A DNA stretch of 36,763 nt, taken from positions 1-36,763 of the forward strand of contig PAPN01000015.1 in the NCBI GenBank assembly GCA_002708925.1, given 5' to 3'. Shown one piece after another: positions 8,783 to 18,055 of this stretch. This stretch comes from Paracoccaceae bacterium (GTDB taxonomy: Bacteria; Pseudomonadota; Alphaproteobacteria; Rhodobacterales; Rhodobacteraceae). The position numbers were made by a program, and so were the translations under genes. The notes under the pieces were generated by a model. That model searched no databases. It saw only the letters and a list, made by a program, of their open reading frames with translations, and was not told the DNA's origin. The stretch's first letter is position 1; every line of letters begins with the position of its first letter.

Positions 8783-9639
8783 ACCAGCGCGGCAAAGGAA
8801 TAAATCGCCAGCGCCGTCCAGATCATGGCAAAGGCGATGGCGTGCCATTGCCCGAAGGGTTCAGCGAAAACCAGCACCGCGCACAGGAATTGCAGCGTCG
8901 GATTCAAGTATTGGATCAGGCCCACGGTGGCCATGCTGACCCGCTTTGTGGCCGCCGAAAACAAGATCAGAGGCGCCCCCGTCAGCACCCCCGAAAACAT
9001 CAGCAGCAGACTGTCGGACAGGCTATAGCCAAGGACCGGCACGCCCTGCTGCCATTCCCACAGCAGAACCAGCAGGGCAATGGGGCTCAGCAGCAGCACC
9101 TCGGCGGTGACAGACACGACGGGCCCCACGGAAAGGCGTTTTTTAACAAGCCCATAGAGCCCAAAGGTCACTGAAAGGATTAACGCAATCCAGGGCGCCA
9201 CCCCTAGCCCCAAAGTCAGCACCAACACCGCCCCCAGCGCCAGCGCGACGGCCAGGATTTGCAGGGGCGACAGGCTTTCCTTGAACACCACCACGCCGAT
9301 CAGAACCGCCACCAGCGGAAAGATGTAATAGCCCAGAGAGGCCTCGACCGCGTGGCCGACCTGGATGGACAGGATGAAGACAAACCAATTGACCGAGATC
9401 ATCACCGCCGCAAAGACGATCACCCCCACCACGCGCCAGGATCTGAACACCCCGCGCAACTGCCCCAGCCGCCCCTGCCCGGCCAGCACCAGCGCAAAGA
9501 ACGCGCATGACCACAAGGTGCGATGAGCCAGCACCTCCAGCGGCGGGATATGGGCCAGCAATTTATAGTAAAGCGGCGACAGCCCCCAAACGGTGCAGGC
9601 CACCAGCAACGCCAGAACGCCGCGTTTGGACTCGGTCAT
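8689..9639 (-). CDS. rarD: RarD-like EamA/DMT-superfamily permease (316 aa)
   Basis: An inner-membrane protein with ten predicted helices of the EamA (drug/metabolite transporter) fold. The start resembles RarD (KRGVLALLVACTVWGLSPLYYKLL, then HIPPLEVLAHRTLWS), and the second half carries the usual GLYGLVKKRLSVGP and LQYLNPTLQF-like segments. Transported substrate is unknown for this family. The last ~30 residues (after LVQDRA) are hydrophilic and are read through the opposite strand of the LOG gene, so the tail looks like an extension after loss of an earlier stop. GAGGG-type ribosome-binding sequence precedes the start. Confidence 0.88.
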   Translation of the reverse strand: MTESKRGVLALLVACTVWGLSPLYYKLLAHIPPLEVLAHRTLWSCAFFALVLAGQGRLGQLRGVFRSWRVVGVIVFAAVMISVNWFVFILSIQVGHAVEASLGYYIFPLVAVLIGVVVFKESLSPLQILAVALALGAVLVLTLGLGVAPWIALILSVTFGLYGLVKKRLSVGPVVSVTAEVLLLSPIALLVLLWEWQQGVPVLGYSLSDSLLLMFSGVLTGAPLILFSAATKRVSMATVGLIQYLNPTLQFLCAVLVFAEPFGQWHAIAFAMIWTALAIYSFAALVQDRASRRVSITAEGVSTTVRNASRDGSAKP

Positions 9640-9711
9640 GATTTTCCCTCGCTCGCGGAACAGTGGCGCGGAAATCCGGCCCCGACAAGCGATTTTTGAT
9701 CAAAAAGAAAA

Positions 9712-9733
9712 ACCCCGCCGAAACCGGCGGGGT
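9712..9733 (-). terminator. Terminator of sodB
   Basis: A perfect 9-bp stem (9712-9720 with 9725-9733) with a 4-base loop, followed on the minus strand by TTTTTCTTTTT. It lies 44 bases beyond the sodB stop codon. Confidence 0.9.
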
Positions 9734-9776
9734 CTGTATTCTGTCTGGGCCGGCTCGGCCCGACGCGTCACGCAGA

Positions 9777-10376
9777 TTACAGGCGCGAGGCGACGTTTTC
9801 CCAGTTCACCAGCTTGTCCAGGAAGTTGGACAGGTAGACCGGACGCTTGTTGCGGAAATCAATGTAGTAGGAGTGCTCCCACACGTCGCAGCCCAGCAGG
9901 GCCGTCTGACCAAAGCACAGCGGGTTCACGCCGTTTTCGGTCTTGGTGACTTTCAGGCCGCCATCGGTGTCTTTGACCAGCCAGCACCAGCCCGAGCCGA
10001 ACTGCCCCGCGCCCGCAGCCGCGAATTGCGATTTGAACTCATCCACCGAGCCAAAGCTTTCAACGATGGCTTTTTCCAGCTCGCCCGGCATGGCGGTCTG
10101 GTTCGGGCCCATCATTTCCCAGAACTGATTGTGGTTCCACAGCTGGCTGATGTTGTTGAAGATCCCGTTTTGCGCCACGGCGGTCTTGTCGTAGGTGCCC
10201 ACGATGATCTCTTCCAGCGACTTGTTTTCCCACTCGGTGCCCGCGATGGCGGCGTTACCGTTGGTCACATAGGCGTTGTGGTGCAGGTCGTGGTGGTATT
10301 CCATCGTTTCCGCCGACATGCCCAGGCCAGCCAGGGCGTCGTGTGCGTAAGGAAGATCGGGAAGTTCAAAAGCCAT
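9777..10376 (-). CDS. sodB: Superoxide dismutase, iron type
   Basis: Converts superoxide to hydrogen peroxide and oxygen in the cytosol. The 199-residue protein has the metal ligands in context: His28 in MEYHHDLHHNAYV, the His of SQLWNHNQFW, and Asp and His of CDVWEHSYYIDF. Gln in NNISQLWNH is at the position that marks iron rather than manganese enzymes. The ATG at 10376 gives the conserved start MAFELPDLPY; a TTG two codons earlier is unlikely. Single-gene unit with its own terminator. Confidence 0.96.
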   Translation of the reverse strand: MAFELPDLPYAHDALAGLGMSAETMEYHHDLHHNAYVTNGNAAIAGTEWENKSLEEIIVGTYDKTAVAQNGIFNNISQLWNHNQFWEMMGPNQTAMPGELEKAIVESFGSVDEFKSQFAAAGAGQFGSGWCWLVKDTDGGLKVTKTENGVNPLCFGQTALLGCDVWEHSYYIDFRNKRPVYLSNFLDKLVNWENVASRL

Positions 10377-10473
10377 GGTCAAAACCCTTTTCGGTTCGTG
10401 CGTTACTGTCCTGCCGTAGATGGTAGACTTCGACGCATGAGGTCAAGCCCTAAGCAGAGATTTCCAGGAAAAC

Positions 10474-10905
10474 CTATTTCTTTTTGTAAGGTTTGCACGC
10501 CCCGTGCCCTTCAAAGTGGTTGTCATAACCAATCGGACGTCCATAGACGACAGCCAACCCCTTTTTGGCGGTCAAACCCTTCTTTTTATGAATGCTCAGG
10601 GTGTAATCGTAGCGAGGGGTAGAGCCATATTCCTTGGTTCGGGTCGGGGGGATGCTCCATTTGAGTTTCAGGAATTTTTCATCGTCACGCACCAGCTTTG
10701 CCCAGACGGCACCGCCCGCCAGGGTCTCGGTCAGGCCGTCATGCACCCAAATTTCCTTCGGTTTGGTGCTGTCGTAACTATAGAAAAGGACGTCAGAAAT
10801 ACCGCCGTAGTTACCGCGGGATTTCATTTTACATTCATATATCTCTGCGGTTGCAGCCCCGGCCATACCCAATGCCGCAAGACATGCCAAAAGACCTGTT
10901 TTCAT
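10474..10905 (-). CDS. Small secreted protein, hypothetical (143 aa)
   Basis: A 143-residue protein with a clear Sec signal peptide (MKTGLLACLAALGMAGAATA, probable cleavage after ATA). The mature part is basic and rich in Lys, Tyr and Gly (e.g. KMKSRGNYGGISDVLFYSYD, HKKKGLTAKKGL) and ends CKPYKKK; two Cys in the mature chain (IYECK and GACK) could form a disulfide. The start at 10905 is backed by GGGAG seven bases upstream. I do not recognise a family. It is monocistronic between sodB and soxG and has lower GC than both neighbours. Confidence 0.75.
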   Translation of the reverse strand: MKTGLLACLAALGMAGAATAEIYECKMKSRGNYGGISDVLFYSYDSTKPKEIWVHDGLTETLAGGAVWAKLVRDDEKFLKLKWSIPPTRTKEYGSTPRYDYTLSIHKKKGLTAKKGLAVVYGRPIGYDNHFEGHGACKPYKKK

Positions 10906-10961
10906 AACATACTCCCAAGAATTCATTCATGGGTAGCTATCAAAAGCAGCACATACAACCC

Positions 10962-11522
10962 TTAAAAGTATTTGACAGGCCCCGCTGCGGCGGCGGTTTT
11001 CAACAGGTCAAACGCATATTGCGCAACCGAGCGGAAACAGATCACCCGCGCGCTGCCATCCGGCATCAGCCACAGCGCCGCCGGGATTTGCGCCAGACGG
11101 GTGCGGCGCAGCTCGCCGGGCTCGAACCGGCCGGGGGCCAGATCGACGGGGGCCAGCTTCGCCAGCGTCTCGCGCACCGCGCCGGGGACGCCGGTCAGCG
11201 TGAACAGCGCCCGCGCATCCGACACGTTCACCGCCAGAAAATGCCGCCCCTCCAGCGCGCTGTGCAGCGCCGCAAGCGCCTGAGGCACCTGTGCATAGGG
11301 CAGCACGATCAGCAGCTCATCGGGGGACATCCACGCGGCCGAGCGCTCTCCGGTCTGCACAATCTGACGCGGGCCGGGCAGTGTCAGCCCCAGCTGCCCC
11401 AAGGCCCCCTCCAGCCCCGCCAGATCCGCGCGCAGAGTGATCATCCCCTGCGGGCCGGTTTCCTCGACGCTGACATCGCCCTTTGCGCGGGCCCCCTGCA
11501 ATGCGCTGAGTGCCTCAGACAT
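10962..11522 (-). CDS. soxG: Sarcosine oxidase subunit gamma
   Basis: The smallest GcvT-like subunit of heterotetrameric sarcosine oxidase, which oxidises sarcosine to glycine and passes the methyl carbon to tetrahydrofolate. The 186-residue protein shows the family features (TLRADLAGLEGALGQLGL, then QTGERSAAWMSPDELLIVLP, GRHFLAVNVSDARALFTL, and the end VICFRSVAQYAFDLLKTA). The ATG at 11522 follows a GGGGAG ribosome-binding site and overlaps the end of soxA by eight bases, so translation is coupled. It is the last gene of the minus-strand sox operon. An upstream in-frame ATG at 11546 is less likely. Confidence 0.92.
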   Translation of the reverse strand: MSEALSALQGARAKGDVSVEETGPQGMITLRADLAGLEGALGQLGLTLPGPRQIVQTGERSAAWMSPDELLIVLPYAQVPQALAALHSALEGRHFLAVNVSDARALFTLTGVPGAVRETLAKLAPVDLAPGRFEPGELRRTRLAQIPAALWLMPDGSARVICFRSVAQYAFDLLKTAAAAGPVKYF

Positions 11523-14500
11523 TTTGCTTCTCCCCGTCCTTGTCATAGAAAACCGGATCGCAAATCCGCGCCTTGACGATATGCCCGTCCACCTTGGGGA
11601 AGTCGATCACCTCGCCCATCCGGTCCGGCCCGTGCAGCACCAGCCCCATGGCGATGCCCTTGCCCAGCGTCGGCGAATGGTAGGTCGAGGTCACGCGCCC
11701 CTGCATGTTCCGCTGCCCGTTGGCATTCACGCCCTCGGCCACCGCATAGGCCCCATCGGGCAGAACCGAGCCATCCAGCGTCTCCAGCCCCACCAGTTTC
11801 CAGCGGTTCGGATCGGTCATGTGACGGCGCTGCTGCGCGCGTTTTCCGATGAAATCGTCCTTCTTCTTCGAAATCGCCCAGTTCAGCCCCAGATCCTGCG
11901 GAATGACCGTGCCGTCGGTTTCATCCCCGATCATGATAAAGCCCTTCTCGGCGCGCAGAACGTGCAGGGCCTCGGTCCCGTAGGGCATGATGTCGAAGGC
12001 CGCGCCAGCTGCGGCGATCTTGTCCCACAGTTCCTGCCCGCGGCCTGCATCCACGGCGATCTCATAGCTCAGCTCGCCCGAGAACGAGATGCGATAGACC
12101 CGCACCGGAATGCCAGACAGTTCGCCATCGGCCCATTCCATGAACCCAAGCGCATCGCGCGAGACATCCATGCCGCCCAAGGACTCCAGCACCTTACGGG
12201 CGTTGGGGCCCACCACGGCGATCTGGGCGTATTGCTCGGTCACGTTGGCGGTGTAGACCTGCATGTCCCACCATTCGGTTTGCAGCCATTCCTCCATATG
12301 GGCGTGGATGCGATCCGCGCCGCCGGTGGTGGTGTGGCACAGGAACGTATCCGCGTCGATGCGCGCCACCACGCCGTCATCCATCAGGAACCCGTTTTCG
12401 CTGCACATCAGCCCATAGCGGCATTTGCCAGGCGCCAGCCCGGCCATCGCGTTGGTATACATCAGGTTCAGGAACTTGCCCGCATCCGAGCCCTTGACGA
12501 TGATTTTCCCCAGGGTCGAGGCATCCAGCATCCCCACCGAATTGCGCGTTTGCAGGATCTCGCGGTTCACTGCGGTTTCCACGGTTTCGCCCGGCCGCAA
12601 GTAGCAATAGGGCCGACGCCAATGGCCGACGGGTTCCCAATGGGCACCGTTCTGTTCGTGCCAGCCATGCATCGGCGTGCGGCGCAGCGGCTGGAAAATC
12701 TCACCCCGTGCCTCGCCGGCAATCGCGCCCATGCTGATGGGGGTATAGGGCGGGCGGAACGTGGTGGTGCCGGTGCGCGGAATCTGTTGATCCAATGCAT
12801 CAGAAAGGACCGCCAGTCCGTTGATATTGCTCAACTTACCCTGATCCGTCGCCATGCCCAAAGTGGTGTAGCGCTTGGTGTGTTCGACGCTTTCATAGCC
12901 TTCACGCGCGGCCAGCTGCACATCGCTGACCTTTACGTCATTCTGATAATCCAGCCAGGATTTCATCCGCAGCTTGGCATTCGCGCCCTGCGGCATGATC
13001 CACACCGGCTCTAGCGGGGCCTGTGGCTGTGCTGGGGCCTGAGCTGCGCCTGCTGGCCCTGCCTGGAACCCGCAGCGCTCAGCCGCTTCTTGGCCGGCCC
13101 GATGGGCATTCGCCAGCGCATCGCACAGGTCCATCTGCCCATCCGCGCTGCCCGCCGCAAGAACGAACCCTGCCCCGTCCGCCCCGGTCGGAGGCCGCGC
13201 GGCATCGGGCCGGAAATGCGCCTGCGCCGCGTCCCAGATCAGCTTGCCCCCGCAATGCGACCACAGGTGCACCACGGGCGACCAGCCGCCCGACATGGCC
13301 ACCGCGTCGCATTTGATCTCTTCCAGCGCGGCGCCCTCGCCCGCTTGCAGGCAGACCGAGACCGATTTCACCCGCTTGCCCCCATGCACCCTGGCGATCC
13401 CCTTGCCGGTTTCCACACGGATCCCCAGGGCGCGAGCCTCTGCGGCCAGCGCGCCGCCGCCCGTGGGGCGCGCATCCAGAATGGCGGGCACGATCAGCCC
13501 GGCCCGGTGCAGCGCAATCGCCGTGCGATAGGCATCGTCGTTATTGGTGACCACAACGGTGCGATCCCCGATGGAGACACCGTAATTGACCAGATAATCG
13601 CGCACAGCCGAGGCCAGCATCACCCCCGGAATATCATTCCCGGCAAAGCTGAGCGGGCGCTCGATCGCGCCGGTGGCCGTGACGATCTGCTGCGCGCGGA
13701 TGCGCCACATCCGGTGACGCGGCCCCTGCGCCAGCGGGGCGTGATCTGTCAGCCGCTCATAGCCCAGCGCATAGCCGTGATCGTAAACCCCTGCGCCCAT
13801 CGCCCGCAGGCGGATTTCCACGTTCGGCATCGCGTGCAGGGCCGCGCCGGTCTGCGCCACCCAATCGGCGGAAGCGATCCCGTCGATCAGCCCGCCATCC
13901 ACCAGCGCGCGTCCGCCCAGATGGGCGGTTTGCTCCAGCAGTAGCACCTTGGCCCCGGCCTGCCCCGCAGCCAAAGCCGCCTGCAACCCGGCCACCCCGC
14001 CGCCCAGGATCAGCACATCCACATGCGCGTAGAAATGCTCATACGTGTCGGCGTCGCGGTCCTTGGGGACTTTGCCCAGACCGGCCGATTGGCGCACGAT
14101 GGGTTCGAACAGATGTTTCCACGCAGCCCGAGGCGCCATGAACGTCTTGTAATAGAACCCCGCCGGCAGGAACCGCGCAGCGTAATTGTTGACCACCCCC
14201 ACATCGAATTCCAATGAGGGCCAGTGGTTCTGGCTTTCGCTCTCCAGCCCGTCGAACAGCTCGGTGGTGGTGACGCGCTGGTTGGGTTCGAACCGCGCGC
14301 CCCGGCCCAGGCCCACCAGGGCGTTTGGCTCTTCGGCGCCCGAGGCCACAATGCCGCGCGGACGGTGGTATTTGAACGAACGCCCCACCAGCATCTGATC
14401 ATTCGCCAGCAGGGCCGAGGCCAGCGTGTCGCCCTCGTAGCCTTTGAAATGCTTGCCATTAAAGGTAAAGCGCAGCGGTTTGCCCTTGTTCAGCAGACGG

Positions 14501-14526
14501 CCGCCCCGGGCCAGACGAGTGCTCAT
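11515..14526 (-). CDS. soxA: Sarcosine oxidase subunit alpha
   Basis: A 1003-residue subunit at the heart of the complex. The N-terminal ferredoxin-like domain (LRFTFNGKHFKGYEGDTLASALL, then RSFKYHRPRGI) lacks the iron-sulfur cysteines, as is usual in this family. An NAD-binding Rossmann domain follows (VDVLILGGGVAGLQAALAAG), and the C-terminal ~400 residues are a GcvT-like aminomethyltransferase domain that handles the tetrahydrofolate-linked carbon (starting near WRRPYCYLRPGETVETAVNRE). GGAGGG lies upstream of ATG 14526, which overlaps the soxD stop as ATGA. Length is normal for the subunit. Confidence 0.96.
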   Translation of the reverse strand: MSTRLARGGRLLNKGKPLRFTFNGKHFKGYEGDTLASALLANDQMLVGRSFKYHRPRGIVASGAEEPNALVGLGRGARFEPNQRVTTTELFDGLESESQNHWPSLEFDVGVVNNYAARFLPAGFYYKTFMAPRAAWKHLFEPIVRQSAGLGKVPKDRDADTYEHFYAHVDVLILGGGVAGLQAALAAGQAGAKVLLLEQTAHLGGRALVDGGLIDGIASADWVAQTGAALHAMPNVEIRLRAMGAGVYDHGYALGYERLTDHAPLAQGPRHRMWRIRAQQIVTATGAIERPLSFAGNDIPGVMLASAVRDYLVNYGVSIGDRTVVVTNNDDAYRTAIALHRAGLIVPAILDARPTGGGALAAEARALGIRVETGKGIARVHGGKRVKSVSVCLQAGEGAALEEIKCDAVAMSGGWSPVVHLWSHCGGKLIWDAAQAHFRPDAARPPTGADGAGFVLAAGSADGQMDLCDALANAHRAGQEAAERCGFQAGPAGAAQAPAQPQAPLEPVWIMPQGANAKLRMKSWLDYQNDVKVSDVQLAAREGYESVEHTKRYTTLGMATDQGKLSNINGLAVLSDALDQQIPRTGTTTFRPPYTPISMGAIAGEARGEIFQPLRRTPMHGWHEQNGAHWEPVGHWRRPYCYLRPGETVETAVNREILQTRNSVGMLDASTLGKIIVKGSDAGKFLNLMYTNAMAGLAPGKCRYGLMCSENGFLMDDGVVARIDADTFLCHTTTGGADRIHAHMEEWLQTEWWDMQVYTANVTEQYAQIAVVGPNARKVLESLGGMDVSRDALGFMEWADGELSGIPVRVYRISFSGELSYEIAVDAGRGQELWDKIAAAGAAFDIMPYGTEALHVLRAEKGFIMIGDETDGTVIPQDLGLNWAISKKKDDFIGKRAQQRRHMTDPNRWKLVGLETLDGSVLPDGAYAVAEGVNANGQRNMQGRVTSTYHSPTLGKGIAMGLVLHGPDRMGEVIDFPKVDGHIVKARICDPVFYDKDGEKQNV

Positions 14527-14852
14527 GCGTGTTCCCTCCAGCGCCAGCCGGGCCGTTTGGCGGTGATGGCGTCCTTGATGTCCTGCGGAGGCGCGCTGAC
14601 CTGCGCGCTGTAGGTTCCGAACACTTCCAGCGTGGTGGTGCAGCGCGCGGCGTGGAACCACTTGCCGCAGCCATAGACATGCCGCCAGCGTTCGAAATGC
14701 ACGCCCTTGGGATTTTCGCGCTGGAACATATAGGTTTCAAACTCGGCATCCGTCGAGCCAGGCCCGAAACGCGTCAGATGCGCCTCGCCGCCGGCATGCA
14801 GTTCGGTCTCTTCGGCCTGGACGCCGCAATAGGGACATTTCAGGGTCAGCAT
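14523..14852 (-). CDS. soxD: Sarcosine oxidase subunit delta
   Basis: A 109-residue zinc-binding subunit. Cys6 and Cys9 (KCPYCG) with His58 and Cys62 (RHVYGCGKWF) reproduce the Cys-Cys-His-Cys zinc site known for this subunit. The protein is otherwise typical (FERWRHVYGCGKWFHAARCT). It is translationally coupled to soxA by an ATGA overlap and follows the secreted protein gene after 34 bases. Confidence 0.96.
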   Translation of the reverse strand: MLTLKCPYCGVQAEETELHAGGEAHLTRFGPGSTDAEFETYMFQRENPKGVHFERWRHVYGCGKWFHAARCTTTLEVFGTYSAQVSAPPQDIKDAITAKRPGWRWREHA

Positions 14853-14886
14853 AGGTGCCTCCGTGCGGTCCGAATGGGGGAAAATG

Positions 14887-15378
14887 TCATTGTGTCTGCT
14901 CCGCCAGGCAGGTTTCCAGCTGGGCGAATACGGCGGGCATGGTGGTCAGATCCAGCCCGATCCGGTCTTCGGGGCGCAGCGGCAGGGTGATCACCGAATG
15001 GCTGTGCTGGCGCAGCGCCACGAACAGCGGCTCGGCCTTCTGGCCATCGTGCAGTTCTAACAGGAAACGGCCGTTTTTCAGCCGGGCAGCGGCGCGCAGG
15101 GTCATGCTGTCTTCGAAGGTGAACTCCAGGATCTGCGGCAACAGCGCCTTGCGGTCGAAACGGTCGGGCTGAATGATCATCTCGGCCGCGCCATCGCGCC
15201 CCAGCACCAAAGCCACATCCATCCCCGCCTTGCGCGCCGAGATCACATGATCGCTGGCCACGCAAACGCCCAAGGCCGGTTCAGCGTGGATCTTGAAATC
15301 GGCCGGCACGATACGCGCAACCTGCTGCGCGGCGGCGGGCGCGGCCAGCAGCATCAATACTGTCATCAAGCTCTTCAT
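14887..15378 (-). CDS. Secreted hypothetical protein inside the sox operon (163 aa)
   Basis: A 163-residue protein with a signal peptide (MKSLMTVLMLLAAPAAAQQ, cleavage after AAA or AAQ). The mature chain is a mixed alpha/beta domain with a single pair of Cys (GVCVASDH and ETCLAEQ) that could bridge. Its start codon overlaps the soxB stop (TGATG), so it is co-translated with soxB and lies between soxB and soxD. No known subunit of sarcosine oxidase is exported, so a periplasmic product here is unexpected; it might sense or bind a substrate, which is only a guess. I do not recognise a named family. Confidence 0.85.
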   Translation of the reverse strand: MKSLMTVLMLLAAPAAAQQVARIVPADFKIHAEPALGVCVASDHVISARKAGMDVALVLGRDGAAEMIIQPDRFDRKALLPQILEFTFEDSMTLRAAARLKNGRFLLELHDGQKAEPLFVALRQHSHSVITLPLRPEDRIGLDLTTMPAVFAQLETCLAEQTQ

Positions 15379-16622
15379 CAATGCGCCACCCCTGCTGCGA
15401 CGGATTCGTCGATGAAACGGCCCTCGGCGAAACGGTCCAGCCCGAACTCGCCGGCCAGCGGCGAATGCCCCTTGGCCATCAGCTCGGCCATCGCCCAGCC
15501 CGAGCCCGGAATCGCCTTGAACCCGCCCGTGCCCCAGCCGCAATTGACGAACACCCCGTCCACCGGCGTTTTTGAAATAATCGGCGAGCGATCCCCCGTC
15601 ATATCCACGATCCCGCCCCACTGGCGCAGCATCTTCAGACGGCTGATCATCGGGAAGGTTTCCACCAGCGCCCGGACCGTTTCCTCGATATGGTGGAAAC
15701 TGCCGCGCTGGGTATAGTTGTTATAGCCGTCGGTGCCGCCGCCGATGACCATCTCACCCTTGTCGGATTGCGACATATAGCCATGTACCGTGTTGGCCAT
15801 CACCACCACGTCCATGCACGGCTTGATCGGTTCGGAGACCAGCGCCTGCAAGGCCAGCGATTCAATCGGCAGACGGAAACCCGCCAGATCGGCCATCACG
15901 CCCGAATGCCCGGCCACGACGATCCCCAGCTTATCGCAGTCAATCGCGCCCTTGGTGGTGTCCACCCCGACAACGCGGGCCCCATCGCGGCGCACGCCGG
16001 TGACCTCGCATTGCTGGATGATGTCCATCCCCATATCCGAGCACGCCCGCGCATAGCCCCAGGCCACCGCATCATGGCGCGCGGTCCCCCCGCGCGGCTG
16101 CCACAGCCCGCCCAGCACCGGATAGCGCGGCCCGTCGATATTGATGATCGGCACCAGATCCTTGACCTCTTGCGGGCCGATGAACTGGGTTTCGACCCCC
16201 TGCAAGGCATTGGCATGGGCGGTGCGCTGATAGCCGCGGACCTCGTGATGGGTCTGGGCCAGCATGATCACCCCGCGCGGGCTGAACATGACGTTATAGT
16301 TCAGATCCTGGCTCATGGTTTCATAGAGCGACCGGGCCTTTTCATAGATCGCGGCCGAGGGATCTTGCAGATAGTTCGAGCGGATGATCGTGGTATTGCG
16401 CCCGGTGTTGCCGCCCCCCAGCCAGCCCTTTTCCAGAACGGCCACATTGGTGATGCCGAAGTTTTTGCCCAGGTAATAGGCCGTTGCCAGCCCATGCCCC
16501 CCGGCGCCAACGATGATCGCGTCGTATTTCTGTTTCGGTTCGGGCGCAGCCCAGGCGCGGCCCCATCCGGTGTGGTAACGGGCAGCTTCGCGGGCGATGG
16601 CAAAGGCGGAATAGCGTCTCAT
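15378..16622 (-). CDS. soxB: Sarcosine oxidase subunit beta
   Basis: The flavin subunit, 414 residues. The dinucleotide-binding motif DAIIVGAGGHGLATAYYLG is at residues 34-52, followed by VLEKGWLGGGNTGRNTT. His183 in GGTARHDAVAWGYARA is the presumed site of covalent FMN attachment by analogy with characterised sarcosine oxidases. The C terminus carries the FAD-contact region (FVNCGWGTGGFKAIPGSG). It is the first gene of the operon soxB-(secreted unknown)-soxD-soxA-soxG, all minus strand. Spacing to the nearest purine-rich ribosome-binding sequence (GAGG) is slightly long. Confidence 0.96.
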   Translation of the reverse strand: MRRYSAFAIAREAARYHTGWGRAWAAPEPKQKYDAIIVGAGGHGLATAYYLGKNFGITNVAVLEKGWLGGGNTGRNTTIIRSNYLQDPSAAIYEKARSLYETMSQDLNYNVMFSPRGVIMLAQTHHEVRGYQRTAHANALQGVETQFIGPQEVKDLVPIINIDGPRYPVLGGLWQPRGGTARHDAVAWGYARACSDMGMDIIQQCEVTGVRRDGARVVGVDTTKGAIDCDKLGIVVAGHSGVMADLAGFRLPIESLALQALVSEPIKPCMDVVVMANTVHGYMSQSDKGEMVIGGGTDGYNNYTQRGSFHHIEETVRALVETFPMISRLKMLRQWGGIVDMTGDRSPIISKTPVDGVFVNCGWGTGGFKAIPGSGWAMAELMAKGHSPLAGEFGLDRFAEGRFIDESVAAGVAH

Positions 16623-16810
16623 CGTGGGATTTGGGCCTCGAATCCGAATTGCAGTCTACAGAATCCTAACTGGACCCATCGGCCGATGCATCCCCGTTTT
16701 GAAACGTCGCAATAGGTCACAATTGCGACATGGTGGGGCATTGCGTCAGTTTGCCCTTTTTCCAATCGGGCATGGGATATACATGTTTGGCCGAACCGAT
16801 TGGAGGCCTC
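16623..16810. promoter_or_regulatory. Divergent promoter region between soxB and ccmI
   Basis: A 188-base gap between two divergent operons. It must hold promoters for the sox operon (minus) and for ccmI-ruvX (plus). A GGAGG ribosome-binding site for ccmI is at its right edge. I see no clear operator palindrome. Confidence 0.5.
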
Positions 16811-18055
16811 ATGCTGTTTTGGATCATCACCGGCGTTATCGCATTCATCGTGGCCGTTTTGCTGGCGCGCGCTCTTGTCATGGGCCGCGCGGGGGACGAA
16901 CCGCCCGCCGCCTATGATTTGCGCGTCTACCGCGATCAGCTCAAAGAGGTCGAGAAGGATTTGGCCCGCGGCGTGATCAACGCCGAGGATGCCGAGCGCA
17001 CCAAGGCCGAGATCAGCCGCCGTATCCTGGCCGCCGACGCGCAGGTACAGGCGGGTGGCGATACCGGCGGGCAGCCGCAGGGGGCCGGGCGGCTTCTGGC
17101 CGTGGTGCTGGGGATGGCGCTGGTGGCTGGCTCGGTCGGGCTGTATCTGAACCTTGGGGTGCCGGGTTACGGCGATCTGGGCCTGAAAACCCGCATCGAG
17201 GCCGCCAAGCAACGCCACGCCAACCGCCCCAGCCAGGCCGAGATGGAGGCGCGGATGCCTCCGGGTAATCTGATGGGCGATCCCAGCCCGGAATATGTGG
17301 CGCTGGTCGAAAAGCTGCGCGCGGCCGTGGCCCAACGCCCCGAGGAATTGCAAGGCTACATGCTGCTGGCCCGCAACGAGGCCGCCCTGGGCAATTTCAA
17401 GGCCGCCTACGAAGCCAAGGCCAAAGTGGTGGAACTAAAGGGCGAAAACGCGCAAGCGCAGGACTATCTGGATTACGCCGACATGCTGATTCTGGCCACC
17501 AATGGCTATGTCTCGCCCCAGGCCGAAAACGCCCTGCTGTCCGCCCTGGAACAAGAGCCACGCAACGCTCCGGCGCGCTATTACATGGGGATGATGCTGA
17601 TTCAGACGGGCCGCCCCGATCAGGCCTTCCGCACCTGGAGCGCCCTTCTGCGCGAGGGCCCCGCCGATGCGCCCTGGATCGCCCCGATCCGCGCCCAGAT
17701 CATGGAGGTCGCCGCGCGCGCGGGCGTGGAATATACCCTGCCGCCGCTGGCCCCCGCAGGCCCGATGGCCGGTGGGCTCTCTGGTCCTTCGAAAGAGGAC
17801 ATTGAGGCCGCGCAGGACATGACCCCGGAAGAGCAGCAGGACATGATCCGCGGCATGGTCTCGCAACTCTCGGACCGGCTGGCCACCGAGGGCGGCACCC
17901 CCGCCGAATGGTCCCGGCTGATCTCGGCCTATGGGGTGCTGGGCGAAACCGACCGCGCCCGCGCCATCTGGAACGAGGCCAAAGAGGTCTTTGCCGATCG
18001 CCCCGAGGATCTGGCCACGATCCGCGCCGGCGCACAGCGCGCAGGGCTGCTGTAA
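16811..18055 (+). CDS. ccmI: Cytochrome c biogenesis protein CcmI
   Basis: A 414-residue inner-membrane protein that hands apocytochrome c to the heme lyase complex. TM1 is at residues ~2-22 (LFWIITGVIAFIVAVLLARAL) and TM2 near 95-115 (GRLLAVVLGMALVAGSVGLYL). Between them is the cytoplasmic loop with YRDQLKEVEKDLARGVI and EISRRIL. After TM2 comes a periplasmic TPR domain (ELQGYMLLARNEAALGNF, then APARYYMGMMLIQTGRPDQA). The start at 16811 has GGAGG six bases upstream, although the frame is open 27 codons farther. It is the first gene of an operon with ruvX and a DUF1289 gene. Confidence 0.92.
   Translation: MLFWIITGVIAFIVAVLLARALVMGRAGDEPPAAYDLRVYRDQLKEVEKDLARGVINAEDAERTKAEISRRILAADAQVQAGGDTGGQPQGAGRLLAVVLGMALVAGSVGLYLNLGVPGYGDLGLKTRIEAAKQRHANRPSQAEMEARMPPGNLMGDPSPEYVALVEKLRAAVAQRPEELQGYMLLARNEAALGNFKAAYEAKAKVVELKGENAQAQDYLDYADMLILATNGYVSPQAENALLSALEQEPRNAPARYYMGMMLIQTGRPDQAFRTWSALLREGPADAPWIAPIRAQIMEVAARAGVEYTLPPLAPAGPMAGGLSGPSKEDIEAAQDMTPEEQQDMIRGMVSQLSDRLATEGGTPAEWSRLISAYGVLGETDRARAIWNEAKEVFADRPEDLATIRAGAQRAGLL

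Noticed and set aside
11437..13014. 525-codon plus-strand ORF antisense to soxA
   Set aside because: Shadow frame with no motif; soxA is certain.
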